Assembly (NCBI GenBank): GCA_951217055.1
Contig: OX578281.1
Coordinates: 61,134,043-61,198,042, forward strand
Source: Gerris lacustris
Taxonomy: Eukaryota > Arthropoda > Insecta > Hemiptera > Gerridae
DNA: 64,000 nt
Reading direction: 5' to 3'
The translations under genes were made by a program, and so were the position numbers. The notes beneath the pieces are model-generated. The model did no database searches, was not told where the DNA came from, and saw nothing but the letters and a program-made list of their open reading frames with translations. Below are positions 10,921 through 22,980 of this stretch, piece after piece. Each line of letters starts with the position of its first letter. The first letter of the stretch is position 1.

Positions 10921-12092
10921 ACGGACCTTCGCTGTGTGCTGACTAGCACACACTTGACCTGTTTATTATAAGTTGTGAATAGTTTACAGCTACTTTGTCT
11001 CATGGCCAAATACCAAAAATTAAATATTTTGTTTTTACTTGGAATCAGTTTCAGATCTCAAGAATAAGTAAAAATGCCATCATAATTAAAAGTGAAACCT
11101 ATAATTTAAACGGTCTGCTAAGTTATTACCTTTTAACGTTCATATATTTTATGTAAAAAATTTACCTTTTTAGCGAATTCCCTAGAAAACAATTCATTAC
11201 TCTTAAAAATATAAAACAAAGATTGTGGTACTCGAGTCCAATAATCCGATTATTTTATTCCGATCAAAAATAGTTCTATGAAATTTAGTATGTAGAGGAA
11301 AAACACATTTGTTTGTATTCTTTCATATCGTCTTCAAATAATAAACATCATATAATAATCATTCTATAATAGTAATATTTCTAATAATAATTGTTATTGT
11401 TATTACAAATGATTATTATGTGGCGTTTTAGAAGCTATATTACCATGTCAGCCTGATAATAATCTCGACATGTTTTAATTCTGCTACATCCAACTGTTCG
11501 GAGTAATGTTGGCAACATCCCGACAAAGGGAAACGTTTATGAAACTAAGTCGACAGGGTAGAATTTACCATAAATCAAAAACGACAAGAGTTAAGATTAA
11601 CTATTGGTTAGGTTGCTACAGACTTACTATTTGTTAAAATAGGCATAATTGAACATCTGACTGTGGCTCAAAATAAGAATTATTTTTTGCTAAGGCATTT
11701 TAGAAAGAGAAAAGCGCGTTGCCAACTTTAACGCGATAGCAACTTTTCTGCTCGCCAGCGGTAGAAATAATGCTAAGAGCAAAAAGTTCTAAGAGTGAAA
11801 AATTCATATTTCAAGCCATAAAATCGAAATCCACTCTTAAAAATATGGCTTTTAATTGTTTTATTTTTATATTTTTAGTTTCTTTCTTGTGCTAAACACT
11901 AAAATGCTAGAAGTGCTCATCAACATTTTTTTTAGGAATTTAAAAATCCTCAGCCAACCGTGTAGGTCCGGTCTTTTTTTCTCCATCCGTTCTCGAGAAA
12001 AGTGGGTATCCCTGTATATCAAGCTGAAACTCATTAAATATTTCTCTGCATACGATACTATTATAGCATTATATTGTAGTAGGTACATATTA

Positions 12093-12098
<6 letters not shown>
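10921..12098. other. AT-rich intergenic DNA, no gene seen
   Basis: No conserved protein motif on either strand. TATGAAATTTAGTATGTAGA at ~11278 is another weak phrase match. Confidence 0.3.

Positions 12099-12158
<60 letters not shown>
12099..12158. repeat. (TA)n microsatellite
   Basis: About 30 uninterrupted TA units. Confidence 0.95.
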
Positions 12159-12161
<3 letters not shown>

Positions 12162-12329
12162 TAAAATTATATATATTTATTTTGAAGGAGTTGTGGTGTG
12201 ATGACCGCTAGTACCGAGAATGGTCTAAAATGAGTAAGCTGTTTATACAAAGATTGGTATAGCACAGTAAAGCATAATTTCGTGGCGTTTGCGTTTGAGG
12301 CAAATTTAACCATTTTTACTTTTTTATGT

Positions 12330-12870
12330 AAAGAGAAAGTATTGTAATGGCGCGAAAATTCGATTTTGAGATTTACACGTTTTGAGGTCCCCTGTGTCCA
12401 AAAAAGTTGTTTTTAAAAAATGTCCGTCTGTCTGTGCAGACGCCTGGAGCCTAAACTACTGGACCGATTTGACGAAATTTGGCATACATGTTCAGAAAAA
12501 TCATACCCCGAGGTTAAATCGAAAAATGAATTTTAGCTTCAAATTTGGGGGCGCTACCCCCCTAACACTCTGAAAAATCATGAAAAAAAAAAAAATATAT
12601 ATTACTCGAATACGGTTCCGACGATTTTGAAAAAAAAATAAAATGTAGTCTATTTAAATACGAATCTAACGATGTAAGCCGTTTTTCTGGAAAAAAATCT
12701 AGTTTCTGAGAAAATAGCTTAAAACGCGGACGGAGAGAGCCCGGGTTCAGTTCCCCGCCGAAGAGAAGTTATTTTTATGATACATTTTGATGAAATATTC
12801 AATAATAATTAAATGTAGCTATGAAAACTAATAAATGAATCGTATATGAGAAAGTTTGTCAATTTTTGAC
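12330..12870 (-). repeat. Interspersed family R, long copy, inverted
   Basis: Starts AGAGAAAGTATTGTAATGGC and includes CTGTCTGTGCAGACGCCTGG and CCGATTTGACGAAATTTGGC (12463). It ends CGTATATGAGAAAGTTTG. Near 12735-12770, CGGGTTCAGTTCCCCGCC resembles a tRNA B box, so the family may include tRNA-derived sequence. Confidence 0.7.
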
Positions 12871-13386
12871 CAATTTTTTATATTCGAGGGCTAACTAAAT
12901 AACTAAGAAGTAGCTAAGAACCATAATATTTGAAGATTATTATATATATATAATATAATATTCCAGACCAGACAAATTAAATTATATCTAACATTTTCAA
13001 TCTTCAAAAGTTCAAATAAAGAATTAAATACTTCAAGTAAAATTATAATTTTCTAAAAATAAAAAAGTCAATATTATTTTTCTTAAAAAAACAAATAAAA
13101 GTACGACATTAATAACGCAAATAAAATCCATATAATTATGTCAGTTAAAAAAGTAAATATTGTGACGTTTTAGAAAACAGAAATAAATTTTTAAAAAATA
13201 CTCAGACCTACATGGTAATCTAACCTTCCGTGAAATGTGATTGTCAGAGACATCTAGCGGCAAAAGTATGCAACAAGCTTTAGGGTATACGCAGCCTTAA
13301 TACTTTTAATAAATTTTAAAATAATAATCACCTATAATACATTACATGTAATACATTTTGTCATTTTACAAGTGCTACCAATTTAA
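12871..13386. other. AT-rich intergenic DNA, no gene seen
   Basis: Low-complexity AT-rich DNA; no motif recognised. Confidence 0.3.
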
Positions 13387-14122
13387 TTGAAGCGAGCGTA
13401 AGCGAGCTTCTTACATTCAACGAAATATGCATCTTATCTGTCTGTCTGTCTGTCTGTGTGTAACGTTTATGTGTCCGACGATAACTTGAGTAAAAGTTGA
13501 AATTTGGTATACATCTTTCTTTTACTAATACTCAGGCTAAGTTCGTTGGACAGCGTGATCCGTCCAAGAGTTCGCGCGCAATGCTCGCGTAAACGTGAGC
13601 TTCAAATTTAAAATAGGAATTTCAGGACGGGAAAAAATGCTATCATCACCTATTCGATGAAACGAACATTTTTTTTCAAATAACATTTTTTAGTAAAACC
13701 AACAACGACACTGCTATGAATTAATAAAGATCGCTAAAACTATATATGCGGACCTAAACGTTTAAAATTGAGAAAACAATCTTTTTACCGATATCTTACG
13801 TTCTAACGTAACGATTTTTAATAAAACTTCATGTACATCGTCTAAAGTACAATTGAAACAAGTATGTAAAATTTCAACTTGATACAAGCAGTAGTATTTG
13901 AGTAATGAATTGATACATTTATAATAATAGTATAAAAGCTACTGCGGCTGGTTAAGATTCTTATAGTCGTGTTGTGTGTAGGTTTGTTTAGGAAGTAAAG
14001 CTTTGTACCGAGTACCCCCACTCTACTCCACACTACCCTCTTCCACTTACCTTCAACTATGACATTCATCATGATTAAAAAATTTCAATATTCAGAATTT
14101 TATTGCAATACGCTCGCTTCAA
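13387..14122 (+). mobile_element. TIR element, family M (736 bp), non-coding
   Basis: Ends are inverted: TTGAAGCGAGCGTA at the left, TACGCTCGCTTCAA-like at the right. A (CTGT)n tract (13438-13456), GTTGAAATTTGGTATACATC, GCTCAGGCTAAGTTCGTTGG-like text and GCTCGCGTAAACGTGAGCTT lie inside. It matches 25986-26724 end to end. Similarity continues ~25 bases past the right end (ATAGACCCACGCGATGC), so the true boundary may be further out. No clear target duplication. Confidence 0.65.
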
Positions 14123-14685
14123 TGATAGACCCACGCGATGCGTAGTATAGTAGTGATTAGCGCATCAAAGGTTATTTCTCCACTTGAGAACATATAGTTC
14201 TAAGCTGTGAAGAGAGACTTCTCACAATTAATTTGTATTTATGCGGGTTTTACAATAATTTCTTATCATAGAATTACCTAGTTATTTATTTATTTTTAAT
14301 TAGTACAATAATTATTTTATTAACAATTAAACATTAATTAATTAAATACAAAGAAAATCTGCATTATTAATTTTGTTTTTTGTAAAAATGAAGAACCAGT
14401 TGATTTGAACATGTTAAAAGCTATTTTATTTTTGTACTTATGATACAATGGAAGCCAATGCGGTCTTTTGGTTTTCGAAATTTCGAACTTTCTTTTGCAT
14501 GGATTGGAACCGAGTGTCTATATGTTTTACATATGTAATTGTTTTTTCAATCGGTAGATGAGAAGCGAACTAAAGTTTTGTTCGATTTAGTTTCTACTTT
14601 CTAGTGAAAGTTTTCCTTCGGTTTTACAAAATCGATGACTTGATTTCCAAACTTTTGTTGTTGTACCTGTTGATAATAGTTATTT

Positions 14686-14806
14686 GTGCAACTAGTGCAC
14701 AAAGTGGCACTTTGCTGCACTCGAGAGAAATATTTAGTCACGAGCCCCAGGCGAGGGCGGAAAGGTTTCTCGAGTACAGCAAAGACACTTTAAGCTCGAG
14801 TTGCAC
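14686..14806. repeat. Fold-back module, GTGCAACTAGTGC...GAGTTGCAC
   Basis: GTGCAACTAGTGCACAAAGT at the left pairs with ACTTTAAGCTCGAGTTGCAC at the right. The inner arms are CTGCACTCGAG / CTCGAGTACAG. Relatives lie at 16499-16550, 16634-16752 and 24834-24930. Confidence 0.65.
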
Positions 14807-15068
14807 ATTAAATTTTTCCTTCAGTTAGTTTTTAATCTGTTAATAAAATATAAAATAGTATAGTGTTTATCAACATGTAAAAGGATTTACAATATCTACT
14901 AAACCAGCTGTTCTGCTTATAGCCAGTGTTGCCTTTTTTTGCTTGAACAGCAAACCTGACCAAGCGCTGTTATTATTTTTCATCATAAAATCATAACACT
15001 TACTCATACATTTGATTCTTTTCTTTTAGATTGTCTATCTTTACTTTTTTATATTTTAAAATTTTTAT

Positions 15069-15071
<3 letters not shown>

Positions 15072-15104
<33 letters not shown>
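15072..15104. repeat. (TA)n microsatellite
   Basis: About 16 TA units. The inverse copy of the surrounding repeat near 24590 lacks this expansion. Confidence 0.9.
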
Positions 15105-15107
<3 letters not shown>

Positions 15108-15640
15108 TTTAAATCATGTAGTTAGTTAAAAAATAATCATTAGTTGTCGATGTTATTATTATAATTTGGATTATTTAATCTTTGTTTAGATTTAAGTTCC
15201 TTATGTTCGTAAGTTGGAACACTGGAGTGCGGTAAAGTAAGACGAGTGCGGTAAACTAGTAGGTGACTAAGTGCAGGAATCTGCAGTTTTGCGTACTATT
15301 TTGAGTGCGATAACAACCACTTTATCGGTCAACTGTAAAAATCTGTAAAAAAGAATTACATGCATGTCTTTTGTTTCAACCAAGTTTCCAGTTTGGACAA
15401 ATTTCGTTCTACTTTAATTGAAGACAACGTAGGCGAGCTTTTTACATTCAACAAACTATGCATCCTGTCTGTCTGTCAGTAACGTTTACGTGTCCGACGA
15501 TAACTTGAGTAAAAATTAACCGATTTAGTTGAAACTTGGTATACATGTTCTTTTTACTAATGCTCAGGCTAAGTTCGTTGGACAGCGTTATCCGTCCAAG
15601 AGTTCGCGCACAAGCTCGTGTAAACGTGAGCTTCAAATAT

Positions 15641-15830
15641 AAAAGTGGAATTTGAGGACGGGAAAAGATTCTATCATCACCTATTCGATGAGACGAACTC
15701 CGCCATATATAAGTAGTTAGCATCGTATACTTAGCCGTGTGATTTTATAATTTATATTTAATGAAAAGAGTAATGAACTTCGTTCGTAACGGGTGTCCAC
15801 GACACCACACGCATTTTTTTTTATCTGTTA
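15641..15830 (+). repeat. End of truncated family M joined to a CTCCGCCATATATAAG module
   Basis: The module runs from AACTCCGCCATATATAAGTA to CGACACCACACGCATT. It recurs at 27795-27915 and, inverted, at 36545-36885. In those copies it follows family M after ~75 bases; here M is truncated and the join is direct. Confidence 0.55.
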
Positions 15831-15985
15831 TGGTGCAATGTAACTAATCAACTAATTAATTAGTTGAGCAAGTTTCTTCTAATTAAATTGTTTTGTAGTA
15901 AAAATGGTGGAAGAATTATATTAATTATCTAGATAAATACGTTTTTCATGCTGTTAGTTATAATAAATATATGAATTATAAATCA

Positions 15986-15989
<4 letters not shown>

Positions 15990-16072
<83 letters not shown>
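15990..16072. repeat. (TA)n microsatellite
   Basis: About 41 TA units, the longest dinucleotide run in the window. Confidence 0.95.
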
Positions 16073-16077
<5 letters not shown>

Positions 16078-16498
16078 AATTTTACCTTAAAACATTACAT
16101 GATATCTTTCTAGTTCACTAGTGAATTTATAAATGATAAATTATAATAAAGTCATATAATGAAACTCATTATTGAATTATAATTATAAAACATAGTTAGA
16201 AGATAACAATAACAATAGTTGGATGTGACGCTCATGTGAATGTGTTTCTATCGAGTGTTCTAGTGAGACTGAAATAGTGTTTATTCTAGAGAAATAGACT
16301 CAACAGATTTAAAAGTGTAATATTTTGTTTCTCGTTTTGAAGCAAAACAAATCGTAAGTTATTTTTAATCTTGAGTGAAATTACAGTTTAAGAGAAACTC
16401 TGGAACGAATCTAATGTATTTATTCTTATTTAGCTTAATATTAGTTATAATTAATTATAATTTCTTTATTATTATTTAGTTTAATGTAATAGTTATTT

Positions 16499-16752
16499 GT
16501 GCAACTAGTACGCAAAGTGGCACTTAAGACACTTTAAGCTTGAGTTGCACATTAAATTTTTCCTATAGTTTGTTTTTAATCTGTAAATAAAATATAAAAT
16601 AATAGAGTGTTCATCAACATGTAATAGTACATTACGCGTCTAGTGCGGAAAGTAGCATTTGGCATGACGAGTATGGAGTTTGCACCCGAGCGACAGTGAG
16701 GGTAGTAGAACCACACGAGCAAAGTAAAATGCTGTTTTCGCACGAGTTGCGT
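16499..16752. repeat. Two fold-back modules related to 14686-14806
   Basis: 16499-16550 is an internally deleted version (GTGCAACTAGTACGC ... TTGAGTTGCAC). 16634-16752 is a diverged version (ACGCGTCTAGTGCGGAAAGT ... TTTTCGCACGAGTTGCGT). Confidence 0.55.
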
Positions 16753-17554
16753 ACCGTACTTTATCTAAGATTGTTGAATTTTAATAATTAACACAGAAAA
16801 AAATATTTAATAAACTACCAGTATGTAAGTTCTTATTTCTCTTTTGATAAAGATGACATTCATTCATTAGTTGTATTTTGTGCCGAATTAATTATTTCGG
16901 GAGGCGTATTATTCTCCTCATTTTCGTCATAATGACATAAATCAATCATCGTTTTTCAATAAAAATTTGATATAATCAGTTACTTTAATTAAACAAACAG
17001 TAAATTAGTTTTGTTAAATGTAAACAAACTCCACTGTTGACTTTTTCGAAAAATTCGCAAGGATTGAAGTTCTTAAAATGTGATTAGGAACAATTTTTAT
17101 AAAAGCGAATTCAAATGGACCGCTAGGGAAAATGGGTTGTCAAGTGCAGATTTACAGAGCTTCGGTTTGTTGACACTTGTTGCTGATTTATAATAATTCA
17201 TTTTGGCTATCTTCCATGCAAACATCAACAGATGAAATAACTACATTGCTATTAAATGAGTCAAGTATGATTTCTTTTAGAAATGTTAAGTTACTAATTT
17301 ACTTGTTACCCACCCTATTTTAGTAATAAAAACCACTGTGAATACATATCAGGCCGTTAAGCCTAATATAATACCTAGAAAAAAAGTAATTATTAAGTAA
17401 ATTAATTTAGAAAATCTATTTAGATAACTTATTATATCTATTTAAAGACCAACAAATCAAAACTAACATTCACTTTCATTGGAATAAATGTGGATGTCTT
17501 AGCTTACCAATAATAAATCATTCCGAGGTCGCTGTCGGGATACTACTCGATTAT
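16753..17554. other. AT-rich intergenic DNA
   Basis: No gene seen. 17400-17554 resembles 34640-34785 in LCLAT1 intron 3, so it is an interspersed repeat into which the 17555-19416 element inserted. Confidence 0.4.
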
Positions 17555-17841
17555 AGGTTTGTTCCAACCACTCTTCAAACTGGTTTGGAACTGTCCGACG
17601 CATGCGCATTTGAAAAAAAGCGCATGCGAGCCCAAACTCAAACTCTGACTGACTCCGACTGTTAATCGGCTGTTCCAACCACGCTCTGATTGAATCACGG
17701 TTTGGAACCAGTCAGAGCAGTCAGCGATCGGCGGCAGGGACTAGTAGTTTGGGATTGAATTTGGGTGAACAGAAACGTAACCTTCCGCTCCGCTTCATTG
17801 TTTTTGTTTTGATTTCGCTACCCTTTAAAGACACACATGCA

Positions 17842-18760
17842 CAGTGGCGCACCCAGGGGGGGGGGGGGGGCACGGGGGGCACGTGCCCCCCCCAAAGCCA
17901 AAGACCTGAAATTTAAGTATGCAATTCCGCTGCACATTTTAAAGTAATAGTGCTGTGATAGTAAAAAAAAATCAATAAATAAGTAATTATATACCTAGTT
18001 TTGCCCGACATATATATTTTTTTTGGTGATTAGAAAGACGTGCCCCCCCCCCCCCAAAGCCAAAGACCTAACATTAAAGTATGCAATTCCGCATTAATTA
18101 ATTTAGAAACAGGTTCAATTATGCTGCAGATACCCAGGAAATGAATGATGCAGATACCCGATCTAAGGCAAGGAAGACTATTTTTTGTATTTATTGACTG
18201 GACTGTTAGATACCCTACTATTTTTATTTTTAACCTAATACTCTCAGCTAATTTCTGTTGAACTCAAAACATTTGGCGTACTTTCTTTTTTTGTTAATTC
18301 ACGTAACTAAAATATTTTTAAAATGTCCCAATTTATTTTTCTGGCTACTAAAATGAAACATTAATCTATTATACAATGTACAACTTTTAATAATAAAATA
18401 TTATTCGTATATAATTTTTTTTAAATAAAATACCCCGGTCTTCATGTCCCGTTCATGAAAATCTTAAATTTATTTGTATATAAAATAACATTTTAGATGC
18501 TCTTAGAATAGTCTAAAAAGACGTTTTGAAGTAACGTAAACTATAAAAATTTTCCCGGGGGAGGACCCCCGGACCCCCCTAAAGGAGGGCCCAGCCCCCT
18601 TCAAAATTAGCTGGATCCACCCTTGATATAAAGTAATTTAAGAACAAAGAAAACCAGACTGGTCAATTGTCTGTGATTATGCTAAGCCCACATTACATCC
18701 CCCCCCTTATTTTTTTTTAATCTGTGCCCCTCCCAAAAATAAATCCTGGGTGCGCCACTG
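17842..18760. mobile_element. hAT-like non-autonomous transposon (919 bp) nested in the 17555-19416 element
   Basis: Terminal inverted repeats are CAGTGGCGCACCCAGG and CCTGGGTGCGCCACTG, flanked by the direct 8-bp repeat CACATGCA (17834-17841, 18761-18768). The interior is non-coding, with poly-G and poly-C runs near both ends. Part of it (~18090-18240) recurs inverted at ~63600-63730. Confidence 0.85.
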
Positions 18761-18771
18761 CACATGCACAC

Positions 18772-19050
18772 CAGTGGCGTATCCAGGGGGGGGGGGGGGG
18801 GGCACAGGGGGCACGTGCCCCCCCCCCCCCCCCCAGACGGACCCAGACCCAAAAGAGTAAACAAAAAAAAAAAAATAAAAATACACTATATATTTTTTTT
18901 TATACATATTTTTACATTCACCTCATATTCAATTTCACCTCAGAAATGCATAAAAGCGCTGTTTTGAGAGATCATATTTTCAAAATTTTCCGGACCCCCC
19001 ACCATAGATCCCCCCTCCCATTAATTAACTGCAGACGACGCCCATGACTT
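18772..19050. repeat. Related CAGTGGCGTATCCAGG element, fragment
   Basis: A second CAGTGGCG-type end lies four bases after the nested hAT's target duplication, followed by long G and C runs. The opposite end is not clear; a GACGCCCATGAC near 19035 is only a weak candidate. Confidence 0.4.
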
Positions 19051-19690
19051 ACAATAAGATAATGTAGGCGGCCTAAATAAGGCCCTGATTTAAGCGACTG
19101 GCACTTATCTTCATCAACTAATGCCTCATCCATATCTTTAATATTAATAAGTTCAGGTATTTTTGATAGCACAGGAACGCAAAATCACATAAACGATCAA
19201 CTCAAAAAGTTGTTCTGATAACAGTGCTAAAACCTACCACATTGAATTGCGACCAAACTAAAACCTACCGCAGCAAACAGTTTGGCTCGAGAAAGGAGCG
19301 TTCCAACAAAAACGAAATCACAAATCAATTCCCAACGGTCAATGATCGCGCATGCGCATTACGTCAATCACGGACTAATCCAAAACTGATTCGGAACTGG
19401 TGGTTGGAACAAACCTTGAATAAATGATTATTCAGCTAAATAGCTATTAAAAGATAAAGAGGTATTTAGTCTATAAAGTTTAGACGAAGGAACATCACAT
19501 TACTGTATGAAGAGGTGATAATATCACTTAGTCTGAACTAAATAACTATAACTATTAAGATAAGGAAATATTAACACATTAAAGTTATTTTCAGTGGATA
19601 ACCAAGTAAATGAGCGGGGTTAATTTTACACAAAAGCTTTTGCTTTTCTATTCTTTTAAGGTTCATAAAATCCTTTTTTGTTTTGTTTTC

Positions 19691-20589
19691 CCACCGTCTA
19701 GACCAGACTTGACTACTGAGATCTCTTTCTTCTCCACTTAACCATGTAGAAGTTCGGTTTTGCATTAATTAATTAAATTAATAAAGACAGCTACACTGAT
19801 TATTAAGTAAAAATAGAACTTGAAATATATTGTTAACAAAAATACAACGAGAGAAAGGGTCAACAAGGAAGATTACTGATATCATTATATTAGTTGTAAA
19901 ATTTCCTTGATAATTTTAATTTCGTTTTAATTTAAGAAAATTTCTAGTGTATCAAAGGTTTTCAAAAGATTCTTCTTCCTCAAAAAAACCTTAAAAGTCA
20001 ATGTTGGAGTAGGGGGGGGGGGGGGGGGGGGCACTTGACCTCTGTGAACCTCTTAACTCTTCTTAACCGTTTCCTGATGTTGGTTGGCTGTATTTTCGCC
20101 CCAACTATTTTAAGTCCCAAACTATAAATTTTCCCTTTGAGTGGGAAAAACATATTATCCTCCATCGTGGTTCGATACTAACCTTCCCCCTCCAGTTGTC
20201 CCTCCTCTAACTTCTCTTCATTAAAAAAGTACGCACAACTCCTTCTAACTTCTCTTCATTAGAAATGTATGTATAACTCCCTCTAACTTCTCTTCATTAG
20301 AAATGTATGCATAACTCCCTCTAACTTCTCTTCATTAGAAATGTATGCATAACTCCCTCTAACTTCACTTCATTAGAAATGTATGCATAACTCCCTCTAA
20401 CTTCTCTTCATTAGAAATGTATGCATAACACCTCTAACTTCTCTTCTTTAGAAATGTAGGTACACATACCTCCTCTAATTTCACTTCTTCAGAAATGTAT
20501 GCATAACTCTTCTAATTTCTCTTCTTTAGAAATGTTCGCATAACTTCTCTTCTTTGGAATTGCATGCATTACTCCTCTAATTTTTCTTA
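19691..20589. repeat. Segmental tandem duplication, copy 1, with 38-bp minisatellite
   Basis: Begins CCACCGTCTAGACCAGACTT. A unique-looking ~500 bp with a G run at 20013-20030 leads into a 38-bp array (CTAACTTCTCTTCATTAGAA then ATGTATGCATAACTCCCT) at ~20200-20589. Nearly identical sequence starts at 21087. Confidence 0.85.
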
Positions 20590-21086
20590 TCATTATATTA
20601 GTTCTAAAATTTCCTTGATAATTTTAATTTCGTTTTAATTCTAGTGTATCAAAGGTTTTCAAAAGATTCTTCTTCCTCAAAAAAACCTTAAAAGTCAATG
20701 TTGGAGTAGAGGGGGCCACTTGACCTCTGTAAACCTCTTAACTCTTCTTAACCGTTTCCTGATGTATGTTGGCTGTATTTTCGCCCCAACTATTTTAAGT
20801 CCCAAACTATAAATTTTCCCTTTGAGTGGGAAAAACATATTATCCTCCATCGTGGTTCGATACTAACCTTCCCTCTCCAATTGTCCCTCCTCTAACTTCA
20901 CTTCATTAAAAAAGTACGCAGAACTCCCTCTAACTTCTCTTCATTAGAAATGTATGTATAACTCCCTCTAACTTCTCTTCATTAGAAATGTATGTATAAC
21001 TCCCTCTAACTTCTCTTCATTAGAAATGTATGCATAACTCCCTCTAACTTCACTTCATTAGAAATGTATGCATAACTCCCTCTAAC
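20590..21086. repeat. Segmental tandem duplication, copy 2 (shortened)
   Basis: Begins ATCATTATATTAGTTCTAAA, homologous to 19881 onward, with a small deletion and a shorter G run. It ends in five to six 38-bp units and joins copy 3 inside a unit. Confidence 0.8.
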
Positions 21087-22230
21087 CCACCGTCTAGACC
21101 AGACTTGACTACTGAGATCTCTTTCTTCTCCACTTAACCATGTAGAAGTTCGGTTTTGCATTAATTAATTAAATTAATAAAGACAGCTACACTGATTATT
21201 AAGTAAAAATAGAACTTGAAATATATTGTTAACAAAAATACAACGAGAGAAAGGGTCAACAAGGAAGATTACTGATATCATTATATTAGTTGTAAAATTT
21301 CCTTGATAATTTTAATTTCGTTTTAATTTAAGAAAATTTCTAGTGTATCAAAGGTTTTCAAAAGATTCTTCTTCCTCAAAAAAACCTTAAAAGTCAATGT
21401 TGGAGTAGGGGGGGGGGGGGGGGGGGCACTTGACCTCTGTGAACCTCTTAACTCTTCTTAACCGTTTCCTGATGTTGGTTGGCTGTATTTTCGCCCCAAC
21501 TATTTTAAGTCCCAAACTATAAATTTTCCCTTTGAGTGGGAAAAACATATTATCCTCCATCGTGGTTCGATACTAACCTTCCCCCTCCAGTTGTCCCTCC
21601 TCTAACTTCTCTTCATTAAAAAAGTACGCACAACTCCTTCTAACTTCTCTTCATTAGAAATGTATGTATAACTCCCTCTAACTTCTCTTCATTAGAAATG
21701 TATGCATAACTCCCTCTAACTTCTCTTCATTAGAAATGTATGCATAACTCCCTCTAACTTCTCTTCATTAGAAATGTATGCATAACTTTCTCTAACTTCT
21801 CTTCATTAAAAATGTACGCATAACTCCCTCTAACTTCTCTTCATTAGAAATGTACGCATAACTCCCTCTAACTTCTCTTTATTAGAAATGTATGCATAAC
21901 ACCTCTAACTTCTCTTCTTTAGAAATGTAGGTACACATACCTCCTCTAATTTCACTTCTTCAGAAATGTATGCATAACTCTTCTAATTTCTCTTCTTTAG
22001 AAATGTTCGCATAACTTCTCTTCTTTGGAATTGCATGTATTACTCCTCTAATTTTTCTTCTTTAGAAATTTTCACATTCCTCCTCTAACTTCTCTTCTTT
22101 ATAGAAATGTACGCATAACTCCCTCAAACCTCTTCATTAGAACTTTTCACATACCTCCATGTAACTTCTCTTCTTTAGAAATGTACGCATAACTCCCTCT
22201 AACCTCTTCATTAGAAATTTATTGCGTATA
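21087..22230. repeat. Segmental tandem duplication, copy 3, with 38-bp minisatellite
   Basis: Same order as copy 1, offset 1396 bp, again starting CCACCGTCTAGACCAGACTT. The array (~21600-22230) has more units than copy 1 and degenerates at its right end. Confidence 0.85.
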
Positions 22231-22339
22231 TCATTCACTGCCGTTCCACGCACCTTGACTTCGGTCCTGGAAAACCATAGATCATTTGACGCTGCATATA
22301 TTTTATTATTTTTTATCATATATTTTATCACGTTTCACT

Positions 22340-22680
22340 CCCACTTCAAACTTGCCTCCGCTCGCTCTATCAAAGTTATAACCAAAGAATTGTTTATTTT
22401 TGTAATCAGCTCGACGTACCCTTTCATATGATACCCCTCACGGTGTCGAAAAAAAAAAAAAAAAATGTTAACCCTTAAGTTTTTTTACCCTAATTTTTTT
22501 GAAAAATATTTTTTTAAGTAGCTATATTTTTAAAATATGTGGGTAGATACAAGACACATACATGCCAAATTTCGAAGTGATCGGACGAATGGTGTAGCCG
22601 TGTGAGTAGGCGACCGGACTGACGGACAGACACACGCAGGAAAATATAAGGGTCCTTGGTTTTGCCTACGGACCCTAATA
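22340..22680 (-). repeat. Interspersed family Q, inverted copy
   Basis: Contains CCAAATTTCGAAGTGATCGG and GGTTTTGCCTACGGACC, the reverse of 10336-10920. A poly-A run sits at 22450-22465. Confidence 0.6.
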
Positions 22681-22726
22681 TAACGTTTACAAAACAAAAA
22701 GTAATGATAGAGTTGGGAGCACTTTG

Positions 22727-22980
22727 CAGGCGACGCAGGGCAGGGCAGCACAGTAATTTTCAACCGCAGATACATACAAAACCGCGCGAAATGAGACGCC
22801 AGATCCGCACTAACGTCGAGTAGGCCACGTGTGGTGCAATACTGCCCTGCCCTGTTCTGCGTCTCAATTCGTGCAGTTTCGTATATATCTGCTGTTGAAA
22901 AAAACTGTTCTGCGTCTCAATTCGTGTGGTTTCAATATATCTGCGGCTGAAAGAAACGTTCTGCTCTGCCCCGCGTTACC
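22727..22980. repeat. Fold-back element, GC-rich arms ~75 bp
   Basis: Left arm GACGCAGGGCAGGGCAGCAC ... CCGCAGATA ... GAGACGC. Right arm GCGTCTCAATTCGTGTGGTT ... TATCTGCGGCTG ... CTGCTCTGCCCCGCGTTACC. The right arm's inner part is duplicated (22843-22910 and 22911-22980). MITE-like; target duplication not clear. Confidence 0.6.

Larger units (their letters stand above)
14686..15640 (+). repeat. Long interspersed repeat, inverse copy at 24117-24930
   Basis: Opens with a ~120-bp fold-back (14686-14806). Then follow AGCCAGTGTTGCC, a (TA)n run, GGAACACTGGAGTGCGGTAA, CTGCAGTTTTGCGTACTATT and a truncated family M start with CTGTCTGTCTGTC. The reverse complement of the whole series lies at 24117-24930. 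Non-coding. Confidence 0.7.
17555..19416. mobile_element. TIR DNA element (1862 bp), unclassified, with nested hAT
   Basis: Ends are AGGTTTGTTCCAACCAC at the left and GTGGTTGGAACAAACCT at the right, after one slip. GCATGCGCATT-type segments occur inside both ends, as does TGGTTTGGAAC / GTTCGGAACTGG. No transposase is visible and the target duplication is unclear. Similarity to 34640-34785 breaks exactly at the left end, supporting an insertion there. Confidence 0.6.

Noticed and set aside
14604..14828. Open frame with a hydrophobic, signal-peptide-like start
   Set aside because: Covers the fold-back module at 14686-14806; the inverse copy near 24.9 kb does not preserve it.
18682..19047. Gly/Pro-rich open frames on both strands
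   Set aside because: Products of long G and C runs in hAT-like ends.
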